Part shown: in pieces, positions 20,231 through 28,763 of the stretch
Position numbering within the stretch: position 1 is the first letter of the stretch
Layout: each line of letters starts with the position of its first letter
Assembly: GCA_944377365.1 (NCBI GenBank)
Contig: CALWEQ010000008.1
Location: 36,678 to 100,677, forward strand
Source of the DNA: an uncultured Clostridia bacterium
GTDB lineage: Bacteria > Bacillota > Clostridia > Christensenellales > UBA1242
Direction of reading: 5' to 3'
DNA length: 64,000 bases
Program-made: the position numbers and the translations under genes
The notes under the pieces: generated by a model
The model's database searches: none
What the model was told of the DNA's origin: nothing
The model's input: the letters and a program-made list of their open reading frames with translations, nothing else

Positions 20231-21250
20231 ATGGCTAAAAATAGGAACAGCGAAGAGGATTTTTTAGATAACGCATTAAGTTATATTAAAACATTTGAAA
20301 CTATCATTGATCCTGAAATAGATCCTAGTAATAAAGATAAACAATATTTTGATGATTTAAAAAGAGCAGAGCTATTAGAAGTGGAGATAGCAGAACAAGA
20401 AAATATATATAAAGAAAGCAAACGCGAGTTTGATTTACGAAAATTAAATTTGATTAAAGATGAACGAAAAGAAGTTGTCAATCGCATACTTCGAGTTTAT
20501 AAAATAGACAAAAAACTAAAGGAATTAAAAAATCCAGTTTTAGTTCAGTCATTAAAAAAGGCAGTCAAATTTTATTTTCCGTATGTATCATTCAACAGGA
20601 TAAACATAGACGCGATAGACCCTAAAACATCTGTTGGAGCATGGGTGTTAGAGAAGGTAAACGGTGTGAATATTGTAGAAAAAATCAACGAAGATGATAC
20701 TGACATAGAAAGAGCGCTGTTTAAACTAATCCAACCCGTTTTTGATTTGATAACCTATGAAAAAAATATTAAAGAAAAAAGAAGCACAATTACTACTGAT
20801 GAAATAAAAATTGTTATGGATGTTTTTAATCAGTTTGTAAAAAAAGCAAACCAATATGATGTAGACTTTTCAAAATATGACAGAGGAAAGTGCAAACCAG
20901 AAGATTTTTATGACAGTCTTTTAAGCGAAAATGACGATGCTGTTGAGTTGTTTTCTGCATTGACAAATGTTGATGTTGAAGTTGCAAAAAAATATATAAA
21001 TCAAAACAACTATAAGTTGCAATTTGTAGAGAAATTGCTCTCAAATGTAAAAAAAATTGAAGAGGAGTTAGACAGCATCCCAGACGGAATGGGATATTAT
21101 GATTCGAGAATAGAAGAAAAATCTGCCGAGTATAGCAAAGCTTATCAACACTATTTGCAAGAAGAACAGAATAGAAAAGATGAAATGCTTACTATCGAAG
21201 ATTTAAGAGAAAAGTGTGCAGTTAAAAAAGACGAAGATTGGAGTCGCTAA
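20231..21250 (+). CDS. hypothetical coiled-coil cytoplasmic protein
   Basis: A 339-residue, charged, mostly helical protein with no signal peptide or membrane segment and no family I can name. Residues about 40-110 (Glu/Lys/Arg-rich, EVEIAEQENIYKESKREF) and 265-325 look like coiled coils. A central part (about 110-250) is globular. AAAGGAG lies 5 nt before the ATG and a 17-nt-spaced promoter precedes it. The gene is flanked by the two tail-anchored winged-helix paralogs (19733-20095 and 21370-21729), so the three may belong together, although each seems to have its own promoter. Its terminator stem begins inside the last codons. Confidence 0.75.
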   Translation: MAKNRNSEEDFLDNALSYIKTFETIIDPEIDPSNKDKQYFDDLKRAELLEVEIAEQENIYKESKREFDLRKLNLIKDERKEVVNRILRVYKIDKKLKELKNPVLVQSLKKAVKFYFPYVSFNRINIDAIDPKTSVGAWVLEKVNGVNIVEKINEDDTDIERALFKLIQPVFDLITYEKNIKEKRSTITTDEIKIVMDVFNQFVKKANQYDVDFSKYDRGKCKPEDFYDSLLSENDDAVELFSALTNVDVEVAKKYINQNNYKLQFVEKLLSNVKKIEEELDSIPDGMGYYDSRIEEKSAEYSKAYQHYLQEEQNRKDEMLTIEDLREKCAVKKDEDWSR

Positions 21251-21268
21251 AAGTTGGCGACTTTTTTA
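21242..21268 (+). terminator. terminator overlapping the end of the coiled-coil gene
   Basis: AGTCGC (21242-21247) pairs with GCGACT (21257-21262) and is followed by a T run. The 5' arm encodes the last residues, so the stop codon lies in the loop. Confidence 0.75.
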
Positions 21269-21296
21269 ATGAAATTAATTGTTTTAACAGGAAGAA

Positions 21297-21325
21297 TTGA
21301 CATATTTTGTGTAAATGTTTTAAAC
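21297..21325 (+). promoter_or_regulatory. candidate promoter for the winged-helix paralog B / uvrB unit
   Basis: TTGACA (21297-21302) stands 17 nt before a weak TTAAAC (21320-21325). It lies between the terminator above and the TTG start at 21370. Confidence 0.4.
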
Positions 21326-21369
21326 AAAGGCAATAACAAATTCGACCTAGTTTTTTTTCGAGGTGTTTT

Positions 21370-21729
21370 TTGTCACGGAAAGCCAAACTTGTTATGTCAT
21401 ATTTATGCAAGGTGTGTCCCAAGAAACGAACATGCCTAGTTTCGCCAAGCGAAATTGCAGGGGCATTGTCTAAAAAGTTTGTGTTGTCGGTTTCAGAGAT
21501 TGATGAGATTATGAGTGAACTTTCAAATGAAAATTATATTGATTTTGTTGTTTCTGAAAGTAAAATGGGGTATTATTATTGTGTAACATTAAAAAAGAAA
21601 GGGCAAACTTACGAAGTTGACAGCCGAAGACAAAAAAAGACTTTTGGTTTGCTCGTGCTGAGAAGTTTGTTTTTGGCAACAGTGAGTTTTATTTTTGGTT
21701 TAGTGTTAAAAATGATTTTCAAGGGTTAA
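21370..21729 (+). CDS. small winged-helix-like protein with C-terminal membrane anchor (paralog B)
   Basis: A 119-residue paralog of the protein at 19733-20095. Both have an opening Lys-x-Lys-Leu-Val, then 'IAGALSKKF' here against 'IISALPSKF' there, then an Asp/Glu-Ile helix, a basic linker and one C-terminal hydrophobic helix (about 91-115). The start is TTG at 21370: GAGGTG ends 4 nt upstream, and this start gives an N-terminus that matches the paralog. A later in-frame ATG at 21394 would cut the first helix. Its stop codon ends 1 nt before the uvrB ATG, so the two are very probably co-transcribed. The function is unknown; a membrane-tethered DNA- or protein-binding adaptor near DNA repair genes is inferred from context. 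Confidence 0.7.
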   Translation: MSRKAKLVMSYLCKVCPKKRTCLVSPSEIAGALSKKFVLSVSEIDEIMSELSNENYIDFVVSESKMGYYYCVTLKKKGQTYEVDSRRQKKTFGLLVLRSLFLATVSFIFGLVLKMIFKG

Positions 21730-21730
21730 G

Positions 21731-23701
21731 ATGAAAGATTTTAAATTGCATTCTCCATTTTCTCCATCGGGCGATCAACCGCAAGCGATAGACAAGCTTG
21801 TGGAGGGTTTTAATGAAGGACTAAAAGATCAAGTTTTGCTAGGGGTTACTGGAAGTGGCAAAACCTTTACAATGGCAAACATAATTCAAAAATTAAATCG
21901 GCCAACCTTAGTGATTGCGCACAATAAAATTTTGGCTGCACAATTGTGCAATGAGTTTCGTGAGTTTTTTCCTGAAAACCGCGTTGAATTTTTTGTTTCT
22001 TATTATGATTATTATCAACCCGAAGCTTATATAGTCAGCACCGACACATATATAGAAAAAGATATGTCTATCAACGATGAAATTGACAAGTTGCGTTCTT
22101 CGGCAACTTCTTCCTTGTTGGAGAGGAGAGATACAATTGTGGTTGCATCGGTTTCCTGCATTTATGGTTTGGGAAGCCCAGAAGAATATTACAATTTGCA
22201 CATATCTCTTAGAAAAGGCGATTTGGTCGGTAGAGATGAAATTGTTCGAAAATTAATCGACATTCAATACACAAGAAACGAAATGGACTTTAAGCGTTCA
22301 ACTTTTCGAGCCAAAGGTGATGTGCTAGACATTTTCCCCGCCAACCAATCAGAGATGGCAATTAGAGTTCAATTTTTTGGTGATGAAATTGAAAAAATAT
22401 ATGAATTTGAACCTGTTTCTGGCACGCTCATAAATGAAGTAAATTATGCTGCGATTTATCCTGCCACGCATTACGCGGTGGGGAGTGCAAGATTGCAACG
22501 TGCCATTGAACAGATAAGTGTTGATCGTGAAAAAGCAATAAAAAAGTTTGAAGAGCAAGGTAAACCGTTGGAAGCCGAAAGAATTGGACAAAGAGTCGCG
22601 TATGATCTTGAAATGATGCGTGAACTTGGGTATTGCAGTGGAATTGAAAATTATTCACGTTATTTTGATGGACGCAAACCTGGCGAGCCACCTTTTACTT
22701 TAATAGATTATTTTCCAAAAGATTTTTTGACAATCATCGACGAAAGCCACATGACGTTGCCTCAGATAAGGGCGATGTATAATGGAGATAAGGCGCGCAA
22801 GGCGAGTTTGGTTGATTATGGGTTTAGACTTGAAGCTGCCAAGGACAATCGTCCTTTAAAATTTGATGAGTTTAATGAAAGACTTGGTCAAACTTTGTAT
22901 GTGTCTGCGACTCCTGCAAAATACGAACTTGAAAAGGCTGGACAAGTTGTTGAACAACTTTTAAGACCGACAGGGCTATTAGATCCTACCATAGAAGTGC
23001 GCCCATCTAAAAACCAAATAGATGACTTGATGACTGAAATAAAGGCGACAATATCACGTGGAAATCGTGTTTTAGTCACAACCTTGACAAAAAAAATGGC
23101 CGAAAGTTTAACAACATATTTGGGCGACAGAAAATTCAAAGTAAAATACTTGCATTCTGAGATTGACACTATGGAGCGTGTTGAAATAATCAATGGGCTG
23201 AGAAGTGGAGAATTTGATGTGCTTGTTGGAATAAACCTTCTGCGAGAAGGCTTGGATATGCCTGAGGTCGAACTTGTTGCCATTCTTGATGCTGACAAAG
23301 AAGGATTTTTAAGGTCTGAAGGTGCGCTTATTCAAACGGTTGGACGCGTCGCACGAAATCAAAACGGTCGAGCTATTATGTATGCGGATGAAATAACCGA
23401 CTCAATGAAACGCGCGATCGATGAAACTGCAAGGCGAAGAAAAATTCAAGACGAATTTAATAAGGCGCATGGGATCGTGCCTAAAACTATCAAAAAGGAT
23501 ATTAAAAACACCCTTGAAATAACCAAAAAAGTGGGAGAAGGCGAAATTGCGAAAAAGGATATACCAGCGGAGATAGAGCGTTTGACCTCTATGATGAAAC
23601 TAGCTTCTAATTCGCTTGATTTTGAAAGGGCGATTGAACTTAGAAACAAAATACTTAGTTTAAAAAAGAAATTGGGGAAAAACAATAAAAACACGTTTTA
23701 A
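21731..23701 (+). CDS. uvrB: UvrABC system protein B
   Basis: The 656 residues match the usual UvrB length of about 660. UvrB is the damage-verifying helicase-like subunit of nucleotide excision repair: it is loaded by UvrA and recruits UvrC. Visible landmarks are Walker A GVTGSGKT (about residues 39-46), the tyrosine-rich beta-hairpin [10 protein letters not shown] (about 92-101), the DESH helicase box (about 336), helicase motifs including [12 protein letters not shown] and QTVGRVARN, and a C-terminal UVR motif (about 615-650) that contacts UvrC. The ATG follows the preceding stop by 1 nt, with AAGGG just upstream. uvrA is 49 nt downstream. No uvrC is in the window. Confidence 0.98.
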   Translation: MKDFKLHSPFSPSGDQPQAIDKLVEGFNEGLKDQVLLGVTGSGKTFTMANIIQKLNRPTLVIAHNKILAAQLCNEFREFFPENRVEFFVSYYDYYQPEAYIVSTDTYIEKDMSINDEIDKLRSSATSSLLERRDTIVVASVSCIYGLGSPEEYYNLHISLRKGDLVGRDEIVRKLIDIQYTRNEMDFKRSTFRAKGDVLDIFPANQSEMAIRVQFFGDEIEKIYEFEPVSGTLINEVNYAAIYPATHYAVGSARLQRAIEQISVDREKAIKKFEEQGKPLEAERIGQRVAYDLEMMRELGYCSGIENYSRYFDGRKPGEPPFTLIDYFPKDFLTIIDESHMTLPQIRAMYNGDKARKASLVDYGFRLEAAKDNRPLKFDEFNERLGQTLYVSATPAKYELEKAGQVVEQLLRPTGLLDPTIEVRPSKNQIDDLMTEIKATISRGNRVLVTTLTKKMAESLTTYLGDRKFKVKYLHSEIDTMERVEIINGLRSGEFDVLVGINLLREGLDMPEVELVAILDADKEGFLRSEGALIQTVGRVARNQNGRAIMYADEITDSMKRAIDETARRRKIQDEFNKAHGIVPKTIKKDIKNTLEITKKVGEGEIAKKDIPAEIERLTSMMKLASNSLDFERAIELRNKILSLKKKLGKNNKNTF

Positions 23702-23715
23702 AACATCTCTTTAAG

Positions 23716-23744
23716 TTTAAAAAAACATCATTTTGTGGTATAAT
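23716..23744 (+). promoter_or_regulatory. uvrA promoter with the -10 box 6 nt from ATG
   Basis: An extended -10 (TGG then TATAAT, 23736-23744) is preceded at 17 nt by a poor -35 (TTTAAA, 23716-23721). ATG begins at 23751, where transcription should start, and there is no purine-rich ribosome binding site. A leaderless uvrA transcript is predicted. Read-through from uvrB remains possible, as no terminator lies between. Confidence 0.6.
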
Positions 23745-23750
23745 TAAATC

Positions 23751-26585
23751 ATGGAAAAAGAAATAAAAATAATCGGAGCTAAGGAAAACAACCTTAAAAA
23801 TATAAATTTAACATTGCCACGAGACAAGCTCATAGTCTTCACAGGCGTTAGTGGGTCGGGGAAAACCTCTTTGGCTTTTGGGACAATCTATGCAGAAGGG
23901 CAAAGGCGCTATATTGAGAGTCTCTCTTCATATGCGCGTATGTTTTTAGGTCAAGCGCAAAAACCAGATGTTGAAGCTATCGAAGGACTTTCGCCATCTA
24001 TTTCTATTGACCAAAAAACAACGAACCATAATCCTAGATCGACTGTTGGAACTGTAACTGAGATTTATGATTATCTTAGGTTGCTTTTTGCTCGCGTTGG
24101 AACAACTTATTGCCCACATTGTCACAAAAAGATAGATCGACAAACTATCGATCAAATTGTCGACGCTGTTTTATCTCATGAAATGGGCACAAAAATAACG
24201 CTTCTCGCACCTGTTGTTCGAACGCAAAAGGGTGCATTTGCAAAACTTTTTGAAAACTTAAAGAAAAGCGGGTACGTCCGCGTTATTGTCGATGGAAATA
24301 TGTGGACATTAGAAGAAGAGATAAATCTTGATAAAAATCTTAAACATGACATAAAAGTCGTGGTAGACAGATTGGTCATTAGAGAGGGAATAGAGGGCAG
24401 ACTAGCTGAAAGCTTGGAAGCTTGTTTGCGTCTTGCAGAGGGGCTCGCAATTGTCGATTTTAATGGCGAAGAGGAGCTTTTTTCAACAAATTATTCCTGC
24501 CCAACATGTGGCTGGTCATTAGAAGAGCTTTCGCCAAGGCTGTTTTCATTTAATGCCCCTTTTGGTGCTTGTCCAAATTGTTCAGGGCTTGGTGAAATAG
24601 CAGACATTGATGAAAGCTTGATATTAAAAAACTCTAATCTTTCTATAAGTCAGGGAGCTTTCAATTTGACGGGTTGGAGATACGAGCCAGAAAGTATGGC
24701 AAAGCGCTATTTTGATGCGCTTTCAAAAAAATATAATATTGCCCTAAATGTCCCTGTAAAAGATTTACCAAAAAATCATTTAAAAATTTTGTTATATGGA
24801 AACAACGGTGAAAAACTCGATTTGTTTGAAGATGAATATCGAAACAAAACCGCTGAGCATTTTCGCGGAAGCAAAGTTTTGACATTTGAAGGTCTAATTC
24901 CAAATTTGAAACGAAGGCTTGCGGAAAGTAAAAGCGAATTTATTAGATTTGAAATTGGAAAATTTTTGACAAATCAAACTTGTAAGGTTTGTAATGGCAA
25001 AAGATTAAACGAAGCAGCACTTTCAGTTAAAATAGACAAAAAAGATATTATTGAACTTTGTGATATGCCTGTTAAAACTCTTTTACCGTATTTTGAAAAC
25101 ATTAAGCTTAGTAGCGATAAAATGACTATTGCAGAAAGCATTTTAAAAGAAATAAAGGCTAGACTCAAGTTTTTGTCTGATGTTGGGTTAGAATACTTAA
25201 CATTATCACGTTCTGCTGAAACGCTTTCAGGTGGAGAGGCGCAACGTATTAGGCTTGCGACACAGATAGGGTCGGGGCTTGTCGGTGTGCTGTATATTTT
25301 GGACGAGCCGTCGATTGGGCTACATCAGCGAGACAACGACAGATTGCTTGCAACATTAAAAAGATTGCGTGATTTAGGAAACACCTTGATTGTTGTTGAG
25401 CATGATGAAGACACAATGCGTTCGGCAGATTGGATTGTTGACGTCGGACCGTATGCTGGTGTTCATGGTGGTGAGATTGTTGCAAATGGGCCGTTGAATG
25501 AAGTGTTAAAGAGTGAAAATTCTGTCACTGCAAGATTTTTGCGTGGTGACGAAAAAATTGATGTGCCTGACAAAAGAAGAACGCCAAGCGGATTTTTAAA
25601 AGTTTATGGCGCAGAGGAAAACAATTTAAAAAAATTAAACGTCAACATACCACTTGGGGTGATGTGTGCTGTCACAGGTGTTTCTGGAAGCGGAAAATCA
25701 AGCTTAGTTAATGAAGTAGTTTATCCTTATTTAGCTGGGAAATTAAATGGTAGTAGAATTGAACAAGGAAAAGTTGAAAAGATAGAGGGCGTCGAACAAT
25801 TAGACAAAGTTATTTGCATAGATCAAGCTCCAATTGGGAGAACACCTCGTAGCAATCCCGCTACTTATACTGGGCTTTTCACTCCAATAAGAGAACTTTT
25901 TGCCTCCACAAAAGAAGCAAAAGAGAGGGGGTACTCTGCCAGCCGGTTCTCTTTCAATGTGAGAGGTGGAAGATGTGAGGCTTGTGATGGAGCGGGCGTT
26001 AAAGAAATAGAAATGTATTTCTTGCCAGATATAAATGTGCCGTGTGAAGTTTGCAAGGGAAAAAGATATAATCGCGAAACTTTGGAAGTGAAATACAAAG
26101 GTAAAACAATAACTGAAGTGTTAGACATGACTGTTGAAGAAGCTTTGGATTTTTTCCAAAACATTCCAAGCATTAAAAACAAATTACAGGCGCTTTTTGA
26201 TGTAGGATTATCCTATATAAAATTGGGGCAACCAGCTACAACACTTTCAGGTGGAGAAGCACAGAGGGTAAAATTAGCCACGGAACTTTCTAAAAGAGAA
26301 ACTGGCAAAACTTTTTATATTTTAGATGAACCAACAACCGGTTTGCATATGTATGATGTAAAAAAATTGATATCTATACTCAATAGATTGGTAGAGAATG
26401 GCAACAGCGTTCTCGTAATTGAACATAATCTGGACGTTATTAAATCTGCTGATTATATTTTGGATCTTGGGCCAGAGGGAGGAGACGGCGGAGGCACTTT
26501 GGTCGCCGAAGGTTCACCTGAAGACGTGGCAAAAAATGAAAGGTCTTACACGGGTCAATTTTTGAAGAAGATGTTAAAACAGTGA
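23751..26585 (+). CDS. uvrA: UvrABC system protein A
   Basis: The 944 residues are typical of UvrA, the dimeric ABC-type ATPase that finds DNA lesions and loads UvrB. There are two ATPase modules: Walker A GVSGSGKT near residue 32 and again near 643, and signature LSGGEAQR near 493 and 833. Zinc sites appear as CPHC near 121, CPTC with CPNC at about 250-280, and CEAC with CEVC at about 743-773. The ATG lies 49 nt after uvrB and no ribosome binding site is visible; a -10 box 6 nt upstream predicts a leaderless message. The stop codon overlaps the start of a GC-rich cloverleaf palindrome. Confidence 0.98.
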   Translation: MEKEIKIIGAKENNLKNINLTLPRDKLIVFTGVSGSGKTSLAFGTIYAEGQRRYIESLSSYARMFLGQAQKPDVEAIEGLSPSISIDQKTTNHNPRSTVGTVTEIYDYLRLLFARVGTTYCPHCHKKIDRQTIDQIVDAVLSHEMGTKITLLAPVVRTQKGAFAKLFENLKKSGYVRVIVDGNMWTLEEEINLDKNLKHDIKVVVDRLVIREGIEGRLAESLEACLRLAEGLAIVDFNGEEELFSTNYSCPTCGWSLEELSPRLFSFNAPFGACPNCSGLGEIADIDESLILKNSNLSISQGAFNLTGWRYEPESMAKRYFDALSKKYNIALNVPVKDLPKNHLKILLYGNNGEKLDLFEDEYRNKTAEHFRGSKVLTFEGLIPNLKRRLAESKSEFIRFEIGKFLTNQTCKVCNGKRLNEAALSVKIDKKDIIELCDMPVKTLLPYFENIKLSSDKMTIAESILKEIKARLKFLSDVGLEYLTLSRSAETLSGGEAQRIRLATQIGSGLVGVLYILDEPSIGLHQRDNDRLLATLKRLRDLGNTLIVVEHDEDTMRSADWIVDVGPYAGVHGGEIVANGPLNEVLKSENSVTARFLRGDEKIDVPDKRRTPSGFLKVYGAEENNLKKLNVNIPLGVMCAVTGVSGSGKSSLVNEVVYPYLAGKLNGSRIEQGKVEKIEGVEQLDKVICIDQAPIGRTPRSNPATYTGLFTPIRELFASTKEAKERGYSASRFSFNVRGGRCEACDGAGVKEIEMYFLPDINVPCEVCKGKRYNRETLEVKYKGKTITEVLDMTVEEALDFFQNIPSIKNKLQALFDVGLSYIKLGQPATTLSGGEAQRVKLATELSKRETGKTFYILDEPTTGLHMYDVKKLISILNRLVENGNSVLVIEHNLDVIKSADYILDLGPEGGDGGGTLVAEGSPEDVAKNERSYTGQFLKKMLKQ

Positions 26586-26665
26586 CGGCATGGCCTCCGC
26601 TAACAGCGGAGGCGACGCTACTAAAGTAGCGTTGGCACTTTTTTTAAAAAAGTGCTTATGCCGTC
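26584..26665. repeat. 82-bp GC-rich cloverleaf palindrome after uvrA
   Basis: An outer 8-bp stem (GACGGCAT 26584-26591 with ATGCCGTC 26658-26665) encloses three hairpins: a 9-bp GC-rich one (26593-26601 with 26605-26613, loop AAC), an 8-bp one (26615-26622 with 26625-26632), and one with a T-run/A-run stem (26635-26655). The composition is far richer in G and C than the surroundings. It lies between uvrA and the next promoter and could end transcription in both directions. The nested layout is also like palindromic REP or MITE-type elements. No second copy was seen in this window. Confidence 0.8.
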
Positions 26666-26673
26666 CTGCATAC

Positions 26674-26702
26674 TTGCAATTTTAAATAATAAGTGTTAAA
26701 AT
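26674..26702 (+). promoter_or_regulatory. promoter of the YycJ-like gene, leaderless geometry
   Basis: TTGCAA (26674-26679), a 17-nt spacer, then TAAAAT (26697-26702). ATG is at 26709, 6 nt after the -10 box. The intervening bases ATCTCC are pyrimidine-rich and offer no ribosome binding site. Confidence 0.7.
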
Positions 26703-26708
26703 ATCTCC

Positions 26709-27491
26709 ATGCGAATTATTAATTTATCATCTGGTAGCGATGGAAACATGACTTACTTGGAAAGTGAAAATGTCAAACTTTTAGTTGACATAGGCCTTTG
26801 TTGTGGCGAGGCAGAGAAACGCTTGTCAGCGATAGGGGTGAAGCCCTCAGAAATTGATGTTATTTTGGTAACGCACGAGCATAATGATCATATTAAAGGT
26901 ATTGATGCGTTTTCTTCAAAATATGATATACCTATCTTTGCACATCGTAACGTGTGGCAAAATATGAATTACAAGCTTAAAAAAACGCCTTCAAAAAACA
27001 GAAGATTTTATGAAACTGATGGATTTCGATTGAGAGATTTACAAGTAAAAGCAGTTGAACTTCCTCATGATGTGCCTTGTTATGGCTATGTTTTTGAAAA
27101 TAATGAAAAAAAAATAAGTATTTTAACTGATGTGGGACATACTAATGAGAGAATACTTAGTTGTATTCAGGGCAGTCAGCTTGTTTATATTGAAGCAAAC
27201 TATGACAAAGATCTATTAGTCGCCAATTTGAAATATCCTCCGGCATTGAAACGTAGAATTTCTTCTGGGCACGGCCATTTGTCAAACAAAGAAACGGCAT
27301 TGATGGTTCGAGCATTAGTGTCAACAGGCACACGGCAAATAGTTTTGTCACATCTGAGCAAAGAAAACAACTCACCGTCACTAGCTTACAATTACATATC
27401 AAATTTTCTAAAAGAATATGGAATAATAGAAGGCGAGCATTTTAAAATGGATGTTGCAACAACTGAGATAGGAACAATGTTTAGGCTTTAA
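26709..27491 (+). CDS. yycJ: YycJ/WalJ-like metallo-beta-lactamase-fold hydrolase
   Basis: 260 residues. The metal motif THEHNDHIKG gives His56, His58, Asp60 and His61; a further Asp (LTDVGH) and a late SHLSKEN His complete a typical metallo-beta-lactamase site. The opening SSGSDGNMTYLES and overall length match the YycJ family, a proposed nuclease that in Bacillus and relatives follows the WalRK two-component genes. Here no walR or walK is present, yet the usual downstream partner, an HtrA-type protease, follows 32 nt later, so half of the classic cluster is retained. The substrate is not established by sequence alone. Confidence 0.85.
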   Translation: MRIINLSSGSDGNMTYLESENVKLLVDIGLCCGEAEKRLSAIGVKPSEIDVILVTHEHNDHIKGIDAFSSKYDIPIFAHRNVWQNMNYKLKKTPSKNRRFYETDGFRLRDLQVKAVELPHDVPCYGYVFENNEKKISILTDVGHTNERILSCIQGSQLVYIEANYDKDLLVANLKYPPALKRRISSGHGHLSNKETALMVRALVSTGTRQIVLSHLSKENNSPSLAYNYISNFLKEYGIIEGEHFKMDVATTEIGTMFRL

Positions 27492-27523
27492 AACAAAACA
27501 GCTGATCATAAAGGAGTGTGAAA

Positions 27524-28534
27524 ATGAAAAAGTTGTTTTGTTTTTTTATAACTGTTTGTTGTGCGTGTTCGACTGTTTGTTTAACGGCTTGCTCAAAGCC
27601 AGAAGAAGACAGTGTTGACATGCAAGTTCGTATGTTGTCAACATCAGACCTAGTTGACGCGGGTGAAATGTTGTCAAACGCCCGCGCTGCTGTGGTTGGA
27701 ATTTCTGTTGATTATCCTGACAGTTATTCAATAGGAAGTGGATTTGCTATTAGTGGAGACGGCCTAATTCTTACAAACAATCATGTTGTTGAAGGTGGTG
27801 GAGAAATCACATTATATTATGCGGACAAAACAATTGGCAGGGCAAAGATGTTGTGGGCAGATCCAGGATTGGATGTGGCTGTATTGCAGTCGGAAAGAGC
27901 TATTCCTTATTTAGAAACAAACATAGATGGAGTTTCAATTGGGGAGCCAGTTTATGCACTTGGCACGCCTTTAACATTGGAATTTAAGCACACAATCACA
28001 CATGGCATAGTTAGTGCAACGAACAGAACACTTGAAAGCCAAAGTTTTTCAGGCGAATTGTCATTTATGCAATCGTTGATTCAGCACGATGCCGCAATTA
28101 ATCCTGGGAATTCAGGTGGTCCTTTGATAAACAGCAGTGGACAAGTTGTAGGCATAAACACGTTAAAAGCCACTGAAGGTGAGGGCATTGGTTTTGCAGT
28201 CCCTATAGAAATTGGCAAGATTGTTGTTGAAAAACTTTCAAAAAACTCAAATTACACATCTCCATATTTTGGTGTGTTTGGCTTTGATAGCGACATTGCT
28301 CTTGCTTATGGAGAAAAGCTTGACAAAAATGGTGTTTTTGTTGTGTCAGTTGATTCGCCTGCCGTCGATGCTGGAATATCTAAAGGAGATTTAATCATTA
28401 AATTTGCGGGCAAAGAAATTGTCAATCTTTTAGACCTGAAAGAAGCTATATTAAGTTCAGAACAAGGGGAGGCCGTTTTAGTAGAATATATTAGAAACGG
28501 AGAAGTTAAACAATCTTTAGTGACCTTAAAGTAA
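27524..28534 (+). CDS. htrA: HtrA/DegP-type serine protease, lipoprotein form
   Basis: 336 residues. The N-terminal signal peptide ends in a lipobox (LTAC), so it is likely anchored to the outer face of the membrane by lipid rather than by the transmembrane helix common in Firmicute HtrA. The trypsin-like domain shows the triad: His in TNNHVVEG, Asp in GLDVAVLQS, Ser in NPGNSGGPL. One PDZ domain fills the C-terminus (about 235-336). The ATG at 27524 is chosen over the in-frame GTG at 27518 because AAGGAG (27511-27516) lies 7 nt before it. It follows the YycJ-like gene, as in the yycJ-htrA pair of Bacillus. Its role is quality control of exported proteins, which would suit a cell making giant surface proteins (inferred). 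Confidence 0.93.
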   Translation: MKKLFCFFITVCCACSTVCLTACSKPEEDSVDMQVRMLSTSDLVDAGEMLSNARAAVVGISVDYPDSYSIGSGFAISGDGLILTNNHVVEGGGEITLYYADKTIGRAKMLWADPGLDVAVLQSERAIPYLETNIDGVSIGEPVYALGTPLTLEFKHTITHGIVSATNRTLESQSFSGELSFMQSLIQHDAAINPGNSGGPLINSSGQVVGINTLKATEGEGIGFAVPIEIGKIVVEKLSKNSNYTSPYFGVFGFDSDIALAYGEKLDKNGVFVVSVDSPAVDAGISKGDLIIKFAGKEIVNLLDLKEAILSSEQGEAVLVEYIRNGEVKQSLVTLK

Positions 28535-28670
28535 GGTAAGTGATGTAAAAATTTATCGACATAACTTTTTAAAATTCTAACAAATTTTCTATGCTTTCGC
28601 ACAGTATCACGAGTTTGAATAAACATCAGTTTCGCTTAAATGTCGATTTGCGTCACTTGACTAACCTACG
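28531..28670. repeat. long imperfect inverted repeat after htrA
   Basis: The segment 28531-28562 is partly complementary to 28640-28670: AAGTGA with TCACTT, TCGACAT with ATGTCGA, and GTAAGGT with an ACC-TAC segment. The arms are separated by about 80 nt that contain a smaller AAAATT/AATTTT hairpin. No ORF is present in 28535-28763. It may be an imperfect terminator, a structured RNA or a decayed palindromic element. Confidence 0.45.
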
Positions 28671-28692
28671 ATAATAAAATTTTCTTTTGGTA

Positions 28693-28721
28693 TTGAAATT
28701 CTTTTTTAAGTATGATATAAT
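28693..28721 (+). promoter_or_regulatory. strong promoter of the 645-residue unknown gene
   Basis: TTGAAA (28693-28698), a 17-nt spacer, and an extended -10 TGA-TATAAT (28713-28721). A leader of about 35 nt leads to AGGGG and ATG 28764. Confidence 0.8.
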
Positions 28722-28763
28722 AAATTAGTTAGTAAGCATCTACTTTGATGTGGAGGGGAAAGA

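Noticed and set aside
21254..21439. A 61-residue frame overlapping the winged-helix paralog B
   Set aside because: It runs through a terminator and promoter and overlaps a better supported gene in another frame.
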